Assembly (NCBI RefSeq): GCF_012274265.1
Contig: NZ_JAANYY010000003.1
Location: forward strand, 248,001 to 312,000
Length of the DNA stretch: 64,000 bases
Direction of reading: 5' to 3'
Source of the DNA: Sphingopyxis microcysteis
Lineage (GTDB): Bacteria > Pseudomonadota > Alphaproteobacteria > Sphingomonadales > Sphingomonadaceae
Part shown: piece by piece, positions 17,476-26,452 of the stretch
Position numbering within the stretch: the stretch's first letter is position 1
How the letters are laid out: each line of letters starts with the position of its first letter
Program-made: the position numbers and the translations under genes
Notes under the pieces: generated by a model
The model's database searches: none
What the model saw: only the letters and a program-made list of their open reading frames with translations
What the model was told of the DNA's origin: nothing

Positions 17476-17624
17476 GTGCAAGCGAAAATATTTCCGGATG
17501 CGGCATGCCCGCGCCACGGCGTTTGCACGGCAGTCCACTGCGACTTTTCCGCCTTAGTACATTGGCGCAGCTTGCGCCGGTCGCCGAGCCGGGCTGTGTG
17601 TCTGGCACGCGAGGAGGCAAGTTC

Positions 17625-18173
17625 ATGGGCAAGGTGCGCCGGTTCTTGGCGGTGGCGATCGCGGTGGGCGTTGCGGCGACAGCCGCCCCGGCCGGTGCCG
17701 AAGGCGGTTGCCCGGCGGGTCTTCAGCCATGGCGCGTCCCGATTCAGGGGCCCGGTGATTGCGTGCCGATTCCGGGTTATCACGACGCGCCGGACCGGCA
17801 ACCCGAACCTGCCCCGCGCCCGTTACCGCTCGAATGGTTTTCAACGTCGTCGGCCGTGGCGTTCGGAAGCCGGAAGCGCGACGCCGCGTTCCCGACCGAT
17901 TTCGTTTATTTCAAAACCTCGGTTTCCGACGAGGCGGATGCCAGGAAGCTGGCGGTCGCGAAATGCGCCGAAAAGGCCTTGTTCAACTGTGCGCTGGTCG
18001 GATCGATCACCAACGGGTTCATCGCCGTCTATAGCGACAGGCAGGGTCGGCTTGCCGCGCATGGCGGCCCCGAGCGGGACGAAGTGATCCGTGAAATTCA
18101 CCAAATATGCGCAGCCGCCAATCAGGTCTGCAAAATTCGCCAGCTAATCGATTCGTCGCCGATCCGCATGTGA
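17625..18173 (+). CDS. Secreted DUF4189-like protein
   Basis: A 182-residue exported protein. ATG 17625 follows GAGGAGGCAAG. A signal peptide ends at about residue 26 (APAGAEG). A Pro-rich linker leads to a C-terminal domain with AVAFGS, AVAKCAEKALFNC and CAAANQVCK, the alternating Ala/Cys pattern of DUF4189. The cysteines probably form disulfides in the periplasm. Function unknown. The frame extends upstream to 17505 but without a ribosome site or signal sequence. Confidence 0.72.
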   Translation: MGKVRRFLAVAIAVGVAATAAPAGAEGGCPAGLQPWRVPIQGPGDCVPIPGYHDAPDRQPEPAPRPLPLEWFSTSSAVAFGSRKRDAAFPTDFVYFKTSVSDEADARKLAVAKCAEKALFNCALVGSITNGFIAVYSDRQGRLAAHGGPERDEVIREIHQICAAANQVCKIRQLIDSSPIRM

Positions 18174-18237
18174 CCGGCACACGGAAACCCGCCGCCGCGC
18201 ACCGCGACCGCGAGTTCCTGCGTGCCGGTCGATGAAA

Positions 18238-18720
18238 TCAATCGTCGTGGGCGGGCTTCGACTGCAGCTGGATATAATTGGCGATGCCCATCCGCTCGAT
18301 CATCTCGAACTGCTTTTCCAGCTCGTCGACATGATGCTCCTCGCTTTCGAGGATGTCGGCGAACAGGTCGCGGCTCACATAGTCGCGGACGCTTTCGGCG
18401 TGCGCGATCGCATCTTTGAGCAACGGGATCGCTTCTTCCTCGAGCGCCAGGTCGGCCTTCAATATCTCTTCGACCGTTTCGCCGACGCGCAGGCGGCCCA
18501 GCATCTGGAAATTGGGCAGCCCGCCCAGGAACAGAATACGGTCCGCCAGCTTGTCGGCGTGCTTCATTTCGTCGATCGATTCCTCGCGCTCGAAATGCGC
18601 CAGCTTCGCGACTCCCCAATTGTCGAGCATCCGGTAATGCAGCCAATATTGGTTGATTGCGGTCAGCTCATTCTTCAACGCCTCGTTGAGGAAATCGATG
18701 ACCTTTTCGTCGCCCTTCAT
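18238..18720 (-). CDS. bfr: Bacterioferritin
   Basis: A 160-residue four-helix subunit of the 24-mer iron store. The ferroxidase ligands E18, E51, H54, E94, E127 and H130 are all in place. M52 is the axial haem ligand, so this is a haem-binding bacterioferritin rather than a plain ferritin. The ribosome site is AGGACAG. It lies 100 bases after bfd on the same strand, so the pair is probably one iron-regulated transcript. Confidence 0.95.
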   Translation of the reverse strand: MKGDEKVIDFLNEALKNELTAINQYWLHYRMLDNWGVAKLAHFEREESIDEMKHADKLADRILFLGGLPNFQMLGRLRVGETVEEILKADLALEEEAIPLLKDAIAHAESVRDYVSRDLFADILESEEHHVDELEKQFEMIERMGIANYIQLQSKPAHDD

Positions 18721-18820
18721 GCTGTCTGTCCTGTCATATGTTCTTGGAATGGGATGCGCGCATTATACGCGCCCCGGCCCCATCAGGCCAAGGTCAAAAA
18801 CGGCAGAAAACCAAGAAAAA

Positions 18821-18994
18821 TCAGGCGGTCGCGGCGACGTCGCTGATGATATTGCGAGCGAAAGGCAGGCATTGGCCGCATTTGGGTTTGCGACCCAATT
18901 GCGCATAAGCCGCCTTGGCACAGCGCAACTGGCCATCGCGCGCGACATCGCGCAGCTGGCTTTCCCTTATTGCGTTGCAGACACAGACAACCAT
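18821..18994 (-). CDS. bfd: Bacterioferritin-associated ferredoxin
   Basis: A 57-residue [2Fe-2S] protein with cysteines at 4, 6, 39 and 42 (CxC-x32-CxxC), the Bfd signature. Bfd docks on bacterioferritin and passes electrons to release stored iron. The frame is open further upstream, but the ATG at 18994 gives the normal Bfd length and has AGAAGGA before it. Three TGCGA-N5-TCGCA-like palindromes precede it, which fits Fur-type induction under low iron. Confidence 0.9.
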   Translation of the reverse strand: MVVCVCNAIRESQLRDVARDGQLRCAKAAYAQLGRKPKCGQCLPFARNIISDVAATA

Positions 18995-18995
18995 G

Positions 18996-19071
18996 TGCGA
19001 ATCCTTCTCAACAATGCCGATGTAGGGATAGTGCGAGAGATTCGCAACAGGAAAGATGCGACTGGTTCGCA
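18996..19071. promoter_or_regulatory. Cluster of Fur-like iron boxes upstream of bfd
   Basis: TGCGA-GAGAT-TCGCA (19032-19046) and TGCGA-CTGGT-TCGCA (19057-19071) are perfect 5-base inverted repeats with 5-base centres, 25 bases apart. A third, imperfect one (TGCGA-ATCCT-TCTCA, 18996-19010) overlaps the ribosome site. The motif resembles alphaproteobacterial Fur boxes. Binding is inferred. Confidence 0.6.
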
Positions 19072-19175
19072 ATCCGAACAGCCACTTTTTTCCCGGTTCC
19101 GGCCCTTGCCCGAAAAGTGATTCGCGGGCATAGGCGCGCCCAACTTCCCCGCACTTCTTTGCAAAGGCCCGCCCC

Positions 19176-19406
19176 ATGAAAGTGAATGTCTATGTGACGC
19201 TGAAGCCGGGGGTTCTCGACCCGCAGGGCAAGGCGATCCATCATGCACTCGAAGGGCTGGGATTTGGCGGCGTCGCCGATGTGCGCGCGGGTCGCTTCAT
19301 CGAACTCGACGTCGCCGACGACACGAGCGATGCCGATCTCGACGCGATGTGCGCGAAACTGCTCGCCAATACGGTGATCGAAAACTACCGCATCGAACGC
19401 CCGTAA
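19176..19406 (+). CDS. purS: Phosphoribosylformylglycinamidine synthase subunit PurS
   Basis: A 76-residue subunit of the three-part FGAM synthase (PurS-PurQ-PurL) in purine synthesis. The opening [20 protein letters not shown] and the later [12 protein letters not shown] are diagnostic. It bridges PurQ to PurL so that ammonia can pass. purQ follows 14 bases on. purL is not next in line: the following genes are on the other strand. Confidence 0.93.
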   Translation: MKVNVYVTLKPGVLDPQGKAIHHALEGLGFGGVADVRAGRFIELDVADDTSDADLDAMCAKLLANTVIENYRIERP

Positions 19407-19420
19407 CAGGAGCCTGCGCC

Positions 19421-20086
19421 ATGAAGACCGCCGTCATCGTCTTTCCCGGCTCGAACTGCGATCGCGACATGGCGGTCGCGCTGGAGCAGGTGACGGGCCG
19501 TGCCCCCGCGATGGTTTGGCACCGCGACACCGACCTGCCCGACGGCACCGATTTCATCGCGCTGCCCGGCGGTTTCTCTTACGGCGATTACCTTCGCTCG
19601 GGCGCGATGGCGGCGCGGTCGCCGATCCTGCGTAGCGTCGCCGATGCCGCGGGCCGCGGCGTCCCGGTGCTCGGCGTGTGCAACGGGTTCCAGGTGCTGA
19701 CCGAAGCGCAGCTGCTACCCGGCGCCCTGATGCGCAATGCGGGCCTCAACTTCGTGTGCCGCACCGTGCCGCTCAAGGTCGAAAACAGCCAGTCGCTGTT
19801 TACCGCGAGCTATAATGCGGGCGAGGAAATCAATATTCCCGTCGCCCACCATGACGGCAATTATTTTGCCGATGCCGCAACGCTCGACCGGATCGAGGGC
19901 GAAGGGCGCGTCGCGTTCCGTTATGCCGACAGCGTCAACGGGTCGGCGCGCGACATCGCGGGCGTGCTCAATGATGCGGGCAATGTGCTCGGCATGATGC
20001 CGCACCCCGAACGCGCGATCGACCGCGCGCACGGCGGCACCGACGGGCTACGCCTGTTCGAGGCGGCGCTCGGCGTCCTCGCCTGA
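19421..20086 (+). CDS. purQ: Phosphoribosylformylglycinamidine synthase subunit PurQ (glutaminase)
   Basis: A 221-residue class I glutamine amidotransferase supplying ammonia for FGAM synthesis. Catalytic nucleophile is C87 (LGVCNGFQ) with H195 and E197 (PHPERA). The opening [12 protein letters not shown] is the PurQ signature. ATG 19421 follows CAGGAG. Its 3' end overlaps the last 39 bases of the convergent membrane-protein gene. Confidence 0.94.
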   Translation: MKTAVIVFPGSNCDRDMAVALEQVTGRAPAMVWHRDTDLPDGTDFIALPGGFSYGDYLRSGAMAARSPILRSVADAAGRGVPVLGVCNGFQVLTEAQLLPGALMRNAGLNFVCRTVPLKVENSQSLFTASYNAGEEINIPVAHHDGNYFADAATLDRIEGEGRVAFRYADSVNGSARDIAGVLNDAGNVLGMMPHPERAIDRAHGGTDGLRLFEAALGVLA

Positions 20087-20443
20087 CATTTCGCTCGCCA
20101 TAACCGCCGCATCCTTCGTGCGCGGTTGCAACCAGCGCCCGACGAGCAGCAGCACCGTCGGCCAGAAGATCGTGTTCCAGATGTCGTGCCAATGCGCTGC
20201 GTCGGGCTGGATGGTCGCATCACCCATCTCGCGCGTCATGTCGAGCCATTCGCCCCCGATCGCCATCACCAGAACCGCCAGCCACGCAACCACCCAGCCG
20301 CCGCGCCAGCGCCAGAACAGGCGAATGATCAGGAACAGCGACAGCCCGAAATAGATGTGCAGCGCGTCCTTATCCAACCCGGTCAATTCGACCAGCGAGG
20401 CCTTCCGCTCGCCAAACAGCGAGGCAATTTCAATCAGCGTCAT
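20048..20443 (-). CDS. Small membrane protein coupled to the queuosine transporter
   Basis: A 131-residue protein with three hydrophobic segments (about 31-45, 49-64 and 88-104) and a charged C-terminus. The [21 protein letters not shown] start and a [10 protein letters not shown] motif look like small VanZ-like membrane proteins, but I cannot name a family. It starts 3 bases after the transporter stop, so it is in the same operon. The last 39 bases overlap purQ on the other strand. Confidence 0.65.
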   Translation of the reverse strand: MTLIEIASLFGERKASLVELTGLDKDALHIYFGLSLFLIIRLFWRWRGGWVVAWLAVLVMAIGGEWLDMTREMGDATIQPDAAHWHDIWNTIFWPTVLLLVGRWLQPRTKDAAVMASEMSGEDAERRLEQA

Positions 20444-20446
20444 CGA

Positions 20447-21235
20447 TCAAACCTTGGCCGCGAACGGCGTAAAATTGGTGCCTTCGTCGAATACGTCGAC
20501 ACCTTCGCGGCGTTTCAACGCCCCCACCACCACATAGGTTGCGGGGGTCAGCGCGGCTTCCCAGGCGACCTTCATCGCCCAGTTCGTCACCATCACCAGC
20601 AGCACCTGTTCGGTTTCCCAGATGCCGAGGAAGGCGATCGGGTAAAAGATCAGGCTGTCGATCCCCTGGCCGACGATCGTCGACCCGATCGTGCGCATCC
20701 ACAAAAACCGCCCACCGGTCGCGATCTTCATCCGCGCCAGGACATAGGAATTCACAAACTCGCCCGCCCAAAAGGCCGCGATCGACGCCAGCACAATCCG
20801 CCACGCGCTGCCGAACACACTTTCGTACGTTGCCTGGCACACCGCGCCGCTGCCACTCGCCTCACCCGATTTCAAGGTCAGGTTTTCGGTGCCGCTGCAC
20901 CACCAGTCCTGCGCCGGGGGCATCGCCAGCACGACCCAGCTCATCACCGCCATAAAGACAAGCGCCCCGAAACCCGTCCAGATCACGCGCCGCGCGCGCG
21001 CATAGCCATAGACTTCGGTCAGTACGTCGCCGATGACATAACCGATCGGGAAAAACAGGATCCCGGCGCCAAAGGTCAGTCCGCCGAGCGTCGACAGCTT
21101 TGACGCGCCGATGATGTTGGACAGCAGCAACACCGTGACGAACGCCGCCATGACCAGGTCATAATAGCGAAAGTGGCGAACGCTCGACGCGCTGACGGCT
21201 GCGGGTCGGTTGGGGAAAGCGGCGGACTCGGTCAT
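20447..21235 (-). CDS. Queuosine precursor transporter (YhhQ family)
   Basis: A 262-residue inner-membrane protein with about six helices that imports preQ0/preQ1 for tRNA queuosine. Family features: LLSNIIGASK, FFPIGYVIGDVLTEVYGYARARRVIW and the GEFVNSYVLARMKI segment. ATG 21235 is preferred over an upstream TTG (21271), although its ribosome site is weak. A charged ~25-residue lead precedes the first helix. Confidence 0.88.
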   Translation of the reverse strand: MTESAAFPNRPAAVSASSVRHFRYYDLVMAAFVTVLLLSNIIGASKLSTLGGLTFGAGILFFPIGYVIGDVLTEVYGYARARRVIWTGFGALVFMAVMSWVVLAMPPAQDWWCSGTENLTLKSGEASGSGAVCQATYESVFGSAWRIVLASIAAFWAGEFVNSYVLARMKIATGGRFLWMRTIGSTIVGQGIDSLIFYPIAFLGIWETEQVLLVMVTNWAMKVAWEAALTPATYVVVGALKRREGVDVFDEGTNFTPFAAKV

Positions 21236-21294
21236 CGGGACGCTGCTTAACCTGCTTTGCAGCCCGCGCAAACCACGCTATTCGCGCGAGCCAA

Positions 21295-21371
21295 GCGCCC
21301 GTAGCTCAGCTGGATAGAGCACCCGCCTTCTAAGCGGGTGGTCGCAGGTTCGAATCCTGCCGGGCGCGCCA
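21295..21371 (+). tRNA. tRNA-Arg (anticodon TCT)
   Basis: Full cloverleaf: acceptor GCGCCCG pairs with CGGGCGC, the anticodon loop CTTCTAA gives TCT, the T arm is GCAGGTTCGAATCCTGC, and the CCA is encoded. It reads AGA codons. It stands alone with no integrase or att-like repeat at its 3' end. Confidence 0.97.
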
Positions 21372-21392
21372 TTCCAACTTCGCGCCGTGGTC

Positions 21393-21839
21393 CTATTTCA
21401 GAATAAGATGCATATGCGCCAGTCTCTCATAGGCCGCGGCGCTACGCGCGGCTGTTGGTTCGGCATAGCTGACGACTTCATATTCGATGCCGTCGGGGTC
21501 GAAGAAGTAAAAGCGGCGGCCGGGCTCGTAATCGCCGTGGCTAAACGGGATTAGGTTCGCCGCCTTGACCCGCGCCTCGACCGCGTCGAGGTCGTCGACC
21601 TGGATACCGAGATGATTGAGCGGTTCGCCCTTCGGGTAGCGCGCGTCGGCGTGCTGACCGTCGGGGCCGGTGTAGAGCGCGACATAGGCGGTATCGTTGC
21701 CGAGGTGGATCGTCCGCCCACCATCGCGCGCGGGGCCGCGCCAGCGTTCGTGCCAGCCGAAGATGGCGGACAGCAGGGTAGCGGTGCGGTCGGGGTCGCT
21801 GACCGTCACATTGACATGCTCGATAAAGGAATGCGTCAC
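21393..21839 (-). CDS. VOC-family (glyoxalase/dioxygenase fold) protein
   Basis: A 148-residue two-module VOC protein. Likely metal ligands are H8 (IEHVNV), the His of NHLGIQV and the Glu of IEYEVV. The RRFYFFDPDGIEYE C-terminal block is typical of small lyases and resistance proteins of this fold. It is divergent from soxR across an 86-base gap with a MerR-type operator, so redox-inducible expression and a detoxifying role are plausible. Substrate unknown. Confidence 0.82.
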   Translation of the reverse strand: MTHSFIEHVNVTVSDPDRTATLLSAIFGWHERWRGPARDGGRTIHLGNDTAYVALYTGPDGQHADARYPKGEPLNHLGIQVDDLDAVEARVKAANLIPFSHGDYEPGRRFYFFDPDGIEYEVVSYAEPTAARSAAAYERLAHMHLILK

Positions 21840-21871
21840 GCGGTTGCTCCTGATTCGGGTTGACGCGGCAG

Positions 21872-21902
21872 CTATTGCAAGCTCAACTGAGGTTTAGGTC
21901 AA
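21872..21902 (-). promoter_or_regulatory. Candidate SoxR/MerR-type promoter for the VOC gene
   Basis: On the minus strand TTGACC (21902-21897) is followed after 19 bases by CAATAG (21877-21872). Long 19-base spacers are typical of MerR-family targets. The spacer contains CTCAACTGAG, a dyad like the core of SoxR boxes. The -10 is poor, as expected for an activated promoter. Confidence 0.45.
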
Positions 21903-21925
21903 GCCCGTTTGTCCAAGGAGCCACG

Positions 21926-22396
21926 ATGCACCGCACCGACCTGATACCGATCGGCGACCTTGCCGCGCGCACCGGAGTCGCGGTATCGGCGATCCGTTTC
22001 TACGAAGCGAGGGGGCTGCTCGCGGCGCTGCGCACGCGCGGCGGCCAGCGCCGTTTCCTGCGCGCCGACATTCGCCGCGTCTCGTTCATCCTGATCGCGC
22101 AGCAATTGGGATTGAGCCTGGAAGAGATCGCTGCCGAACTGGCGCGGCTACCCGCCGGCCGCACGCCCAACGCCGCTGACTGGGCACGGATCAGCGCCGG
22201 CTTGCACGCGCGTATCGCCGAGCAGATTGCGGCGCTCGAACGCACGCAGGAGCTTTTGGGCAATTGCATCGGTTGCGGCTGCCTGAGCCTCAAGAAATGC
22301 GGGCTGTACAACCGCGCCGACAAGGCCGCGCAGCGCGGGGCGGGGCCGCGTTATGTGCTGGGGGATCGCGCGGGAGAGATTGCCGAGGTCGGGTGA
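21926..22396 (+). CDS. soxR: Redox-sensing transcriptional activator SoxR
   Basis: A 156-residue MerR-family regulator. The N-terminal winged helix is followed by a dimer helix, then a [2Fe-2S] cluster loop with C114, C117, C119 and C125 (CIGCGCLSLKKC), the SoxR signature. ATG follows CCAAGGAG. No soxS is present, as is normal outside enterics. The obvious target is the divergent VOC gene. Confidence 0.95.
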   Translation: MHRTDLIPIGDLAARTGVAVSAIRFYEARGLLAALRTRGGQRRFLRADIRRVSFILIAQQLGLSLEEIAAELARLPAGRTPNAADWARISAGLHARIAEQIAALERTQELLGNCIGCGCLSLKKCGLYNRADKAAQRGAGPRYVLGDRAGEIAEVG

Positions 22397-22438
22397 GGTC
22401 GGCTTGGGGGTGGGGAGCGGGCGTTGGGACAATATCAC

Positions 22439-22598
22439 GCCCTCCCCTTCAGGGGAGGGCAGCGAGACTTACGAACTTGTTCGTTAGTCGCAGCGGGTGG
22501 GGGCCAGCGCCCTTGCCCATGGCCGCTGGCCCCCACCCCACTACGACTAGGCAGCAAGCTGCCAAGTCTTCGTTGCCCCTCCCCTAAAGGGGAGGGGC
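22439..22598. repeat. Intergenic repeat, family C
   Basis: Second copy of the element at 14308-14436. It has the same CCTCCCCTTCAGGGGAGG left end, the shared CTAGGCAGCAAGCTGCCAAG core and a CCCCTCCCCTAAAGGGGAGG right end. The centre differs (a GGGGGCCAGCGCC...GGCGCTGGCCCCC-like stem). It lies between soxR and the convergent M16 gene. Confidence 0.85.
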
Positions 22599-22661
22599 TG
22601 CTTTTTGCGTACGTCCGCAATCGGTCGCTAGCTGCCATACCTCCCCGCCGAAAGCGGTTTG

Positions 22662-25553
22662 CTACTTCCCCGCCTTGTCACTCACTGCCTTGATCACCAG
22701 CGCCTTGTCGTCGACTAGATAGCGGCGCGCCAGCGTCTGCAGGTCGGCGGGGGTTGCGGCTTCGACTTCACCGATGCCCTTGCGGCTGCGGTCGAGGCGG
22801 TCGGCCTGGCTGGTCGCTTCGGCGACATAGTTCAGCCAATAGGAATTTTCGCGGCGCGACTTCGTCATCGCCTCGACCAACGGCTTGCGGGCGCGGTCGA
22901 GCAGGTCTTGGTCGATGGGCGCGTCGCGGAGTTCCCTGGCGATCGCGAAGATCGCGGCACGGGTGGTCGCCAGATCCTTGTGATCAACATTGCTGGCGGC
23001 GAACAGATGGCCATAGCCCGGAAATTCGTCCGACAGGCTGGCGGCGGCGCCAGGGCTGTAGCTTTCGCCAAGCTTTTCGCGCAATTCTTCGGTCAGCTTC
23101 AATTGCATGACGCGCACCAGCAGATTGAGCCGCATCGCTTCGGCAAGGTCGCTGTCGTCGCGCGCGGGCCAATAGACGCGCAGTTCCGCCTGTTCGGTCG
23201 GCCCTTTGTGGATCAGCGTCCGTTCGCTGCGGTCGCTGGCATATTCGCGCACGCGCGCGTCGGCGCGCGGGTCGAACGCGGCGCGGCGTTCGGGCAATGC
23301 GCCGAAGGTCGCGGCGATGGCGTCGATCGCCGCCTGTTCGTCGATGTCGCCGACGACGCCGATTTCGATCGCACCCTTGGCAAAGCTGTCAGCCACCACC
23401 GGTTTCAGCTGCGTCCAGTCGAGCGTCATCAGCTTTTCTAGCGGCGGGGTCTGCGAGCGCGGATCGTCATTGGCAAGGATGCCGCCCGCGTCGCGGCCGA
23501 TCACCGCCGCCGGGGTCGCGTCGTTCGCCGCATATTGTTGCGGCAGCACGCGGCGGATCAGCGCCAGGCCGTCGGCGCGGTAGCCGGGATGGGTCAGGAA
23601 CGCCGCCATCAACTTGGCCTGGAGCGCAAAATCGCCCGGCGAGCTGGTTGCGGTGCCGCCGAAGAAATCGGCCCCGCTGCCAAAATTGGGGCTGACAGTG
23701 CGGCCCGCGAGGATCGATCGCAGATCGTCGACGCTGTGCGCCTCCAGCCCGCCCAGCACCATCGACCCCGCCAGCGCGACACGGGTCGGGTCGTCGCGGG
23801 TCGCGAGCAGATTGCCGCCATCGACGCGCACCGACAGATAGACCGTTTCCTTCTGAAAATCGGTTTTCTTGATGTTGAGCATCACATTGTTGGCAAAGCG
23901 GATGCGGCGAATGCCCAGATCCTCGACGCGGTTGTCGCTGACGATTTTGCCGGGGGTACCGAAATTGTCATAGGCGAAGGCAGCGTTCGCGGCCTGCGTC
24001 GGGGCGGCGACGGCAACCTGCGCCGAAGCGCGGAGCGCGGCGAGGATAGCGTCGGTGCCGCCCTCGATCGGCTTTTTCGCCGAAACCCGCGCGAGCGGAG
24101 CGCTGAGGCCGTCCATCCGTTTGCGGAACGCCGCGGTCACCGCGGCGGCGCTGAGCGATGGCGCGGTCGCCTCGAACAAGGCTTGCGAGGTTTCTGGGCG
24201 CACGAACACAAAATCGCCCTTGGCCGCGGCCACCAGCGTGTCGGCGAGCGCGTCGCTACGCCGCGTTGTCACCCCGGCGACGGCATTCTTGAACGCGGTG
24301 CGGCGGTTCGCGAGCTGCTCGTCGACTTCGGCCTGCGTGAAGCCATGCTGGATGGCACGGCGCTGTTCCTGTTCGATCAGCGCCAGCGCCTCTTTCCACG
24401 CGCCTTCCTTGGCGACAGCGCCGAAGGTGACCTGATCGAAAACTTTCCAGCCCCCGGCTTCGGCGAAATAGCCGGCAAGGATCGGTGAATCTTCGCTCAA
24501 CGCGATCTTGGCCAGTCGGCGGCTCACGATCGCTTCGCCGACATCTTCCGCCAAGGTGCGGGCGCGCTTCGCCTTGGTATCGGCTTCTTCGACCCAGGGT
24601 TTGAACGCAGCGATCGTCACCATGTCCTGGATCGCGGGGTCGATGAAGTCATCGGCCGCTGCGGCGCGGCGATAATCGATGGTACCGATGTCGGGATCGG
24701 GCCCGGCCGGACCGCGTCCGCGCCAGTCGCCAAAGCGCGCCTTGATCTTGGCTTCCACCTTTGCCGGATCGAAGTCGCCGACCATCACCAAGGTCGCGCG
24801 CTCGGGGCGGTAATAGCGGTCGTAGAGATCGCGCAGGCGGGCGGCGGGGGCGGTCTTGATCACCTCCTCGGTACCGACGGGAATGCGGCTTGCGACCTTC
24901 ATGCCCTGCATCTGGAAATCAAGCTGGTCGATCAGATTGCGGAGCTGATAAGTATCGCGCGCGCGCCGTTCGGACAGGATGATGCCGCGCTCGCGGTCGA
25001 CCGCCGCGGGGTCGATCGTAAGCTCGCTGGCGGTTTCGCGCATCAGCATCAGCCCGGTGTCGATCAGATCGTCGGAAGCGTTGGGCAGGTCGAGCTTGTA
25101 CACCGTCTCGTCGAACCCGGTCGAGGCGTTGGTGTCGGCGCCGAACGCCAGCCCCTTGCGCTCGAGCAGCTTGATCATCTCGCCCTCGGGTACGTTGGTC
25201 GAACCGTTGAACGCCATATGCTCAAGGAAATGGGCGAGGCCGCGCTGGTCATCGGCCTCGGCAAAGCTACCGACGTCGAAACGCATGCGCAGGACGACGC
25301 TGTCCTTGGGCGTGCTGTTTTGCAGCAGCGCATATTTCATGCCGTTGGACAGGACGCCGAAGACGATGTTGGGATCGACCGGCACATCGCTGGCGGCGAA
25401 GTTCCACGCCTTGGCTGCGTCGGTTTGCGGGTTGATCGCCGCCGCCGCGGTCGGCGGCGCGGCATCCCGGGCATGGGCCGGTACGGCGGTCGCGATCAAA
25501 AGGACGAGGGGCGAAAGCGCGGTCGAGGCGCGCCGGACAAGCGATTTGGTCAT
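22662..25553 (-). CDS. Periplasmic M16 (insulinase/pitrilysin) zinc peptidase
   Basis: A 963-residue protease. A signal peptide ends near residue 28 (AVPAHA). The inverse zinc motif HxxEH is at 108-112 (HFLEH), with the distal Glu in the ETASELTIDP region, so the N-terminal half is catalytic. The C-terminal half is the inactive second lobe. Two-lobe length fits pitrilysin-type oligopeptidases that clear peptides in the periplasm. ATG 25553 is chosen over a TTG at 25580 because it starts the signal sequence directly. Confidence 0.9.
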   Translation of the reverse strand: MTKSLVRRASTALSPLVLLIATAVPAHARDAAPPTAAAAINPQTDAAKAWNFAASDVPVDPNIVFGVLSNGMKYALLQNSTPKDSVVLRMRFDVGSFAEADDQRGLAHFLEHMAFNGSTNVPEGEMIKLLERKGLAFGADTNASTGFDETVYKLDLPNASDDLIDTGLMLMRETASELTIDPAAVDRERGIILSERRARDTYQLRNLIDQLDFQMQGMKVASRIPVGTEEVIKTAPAARLRDLYDRYYRPERATLVMVGDFDPAKVEAKIKARFGDWRGRGPAGPDPDIGTIDYRRAAAADDFIDPAIQDMVTIAAFKPWVEEADTKAKRARTLAEDVGEAIVSRRLAKIALSEDSPILAGYFAEAGGWKVFDQVTFGAVAKEGAWKEALALIEQEQRRAIQHGFTQAEVDEQLANRRTAFKNAVAGVTTRRSDALADTLVAAAKGDFVFVRPETSQALFEATAPSLSAAAVTAAFRKRMDGLSAPLARVSAKKPIEGGTDAILAALRASAQVAVAAPTQAANAAFAYDNFGTPGKIVSDNRVEDLGIRRIRFANNVMLNIKKTDFQKETVYLSVRVDGGNLLATRDDPTRVALAGSMVLGGLEAHSVDDLRSILAGRTVSPNFGSGADFFGGTATSSPGDFALQAKLMAAFLTHPGYRADGLALIRRVLPQQYAANDATPAAVIGRDAGGILANDDPRSQTPPLEKLMTLDWTQLKPVVADSFAKGAIEIGVVGDIDEQAAIDAIAATFGALPERRAAFDPRADARVREYASDRSERTLIHKGPTEQAELRVYWPARDDSDLAEAMRLNLLVRVMQLKLTEELREKLGESYSPGAAASLSDEFPGYGHLFAASNVDHKDLATTRAAIFAIARELRDAPIDQDLLDRARKPLVEAMTKSRRENSYWLNYVAEATSQADRLDRSRKGIGEVEAATPADLQTLARRYLVDDKALVIKAVSDKAGK

Positions 25554-25650
25554 CGCACCGATGTGGCCACCGCCCCGCAAGCGGTCAAGCGATGGTTATC
25601 CGCCCGGGCGGTGGTTTTCGACCGACGACAGCATCATGGCCAAATATGGT

Positions 25651-26445
25651 TCAAGCCGCGTCCTTGGATTCCCGCTGAAACGGATAGACCATCTGGCGTC
25701 CGTAGCCCGGCGGCACCGGATCCTCGATGCCATAACGGTCCGGCATCGCATCGCGCCGCATCTGCGCGGTACCGAACAATATATCCCATAGCGGGAATTG
25801 CGCCGCGAAATTGCGGTTCCAGTGCGCCGGGTCATTGGCATGGTGCCAATGATGGAAACAAGGCGATGCGACGAGCCAGCTGAACGGCCCGAAGCCGATC
25901 CGCACATTGCTGTGCAACAGCAAGGTATGCCATTGGAAGACGACGAAGAAGATCGCCAGCGCCGCATCGGAAAAACCCAGCGCAAAGGCGGGGATCAGCG
26001 AGGCGCCCTTGGTCAATATCTGGTCGAGCGGATGGATGCGATAGGCGGCGAGCCAGTCGAGGTCCGAGATGCTGTGATGAATGGCGTGAATGCGCCAAAG
26101 TGCCGGAACGGTATGAAACAGCCGGTGCATTGCGTAGAAGATCAGATCGGCGAGCAGCATCAATATGACCGTCTGGAGCCAGAGCGGCTGCGCGGCGACA
26201 CTGGCGCGAAAGGACGCCGGTACGGCGGCATCGCCCAGCCATATCGACAAGGCCGCGACCAGCCCGAGCCCGATTCCGATCGGGATACGATTGACCACAC
26301 AATGAACGGCATCGGTGGTCCATGCCCGTCGCAGCGCTGGCTGTTGCGGGCGGGCCGGCAACATGCGTTCCAGCGGCCCGAAGATCAGGATGACGATCAG
26401 GATCGCCTTGACGTCGATAAAGCCGAGCAGCCAGTCCATATCCAT
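25651..26445 (-). CDS. Sterol desaturase / fatty-acid hydroxylase family membrane protein
   Basis: A 264-residue membrane di-iron enzyme. Histidine boxes are HRLFH (107-111), HAIHH (119-123) and HHWHH (about 198-202), flanked by four or more helices. The family hydroxylates or desaturates membrane lipids such as sterols, hopanoids, carotenoids or fatty acyl chains. Substrate not predictable. It follows an isoprenylcysteine-methyltransferase-like gene by 7 bases, so both likely modify the same lipid. Confidence 0.87.
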   Translation of the reverse strand: MDMDWLLGFIDVKAILIVILIFGPLERMLPARPQQPALRRAWTTDAVHCVVNRIPIGIGLGLVAALSIWLGDAAVPASFRASVAAQPLWLQTVILMLLADLIFYAMHRLFHTVPALWRIHAIHHSISDLDWLAAYRIHPLDQILTKGASLIPAFALGFSDAALAIFFVVFQWHTLLLHSNVRIGFGPFSWLVASPCFHHWHHANDPAHWNRNFAAQFPLWDILFGTAQMRRDAMPDRYGIEDPVPPGYGRQMVYPFQRESKDAA

Positions 26446-26452
26446 TGTCGGG

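Noticed and set aside
21295-21400. tRNA-Arg as an integration site
   Set aside because: No integrase, no duplicated tRNA 3' end and no accessory genes next to it.
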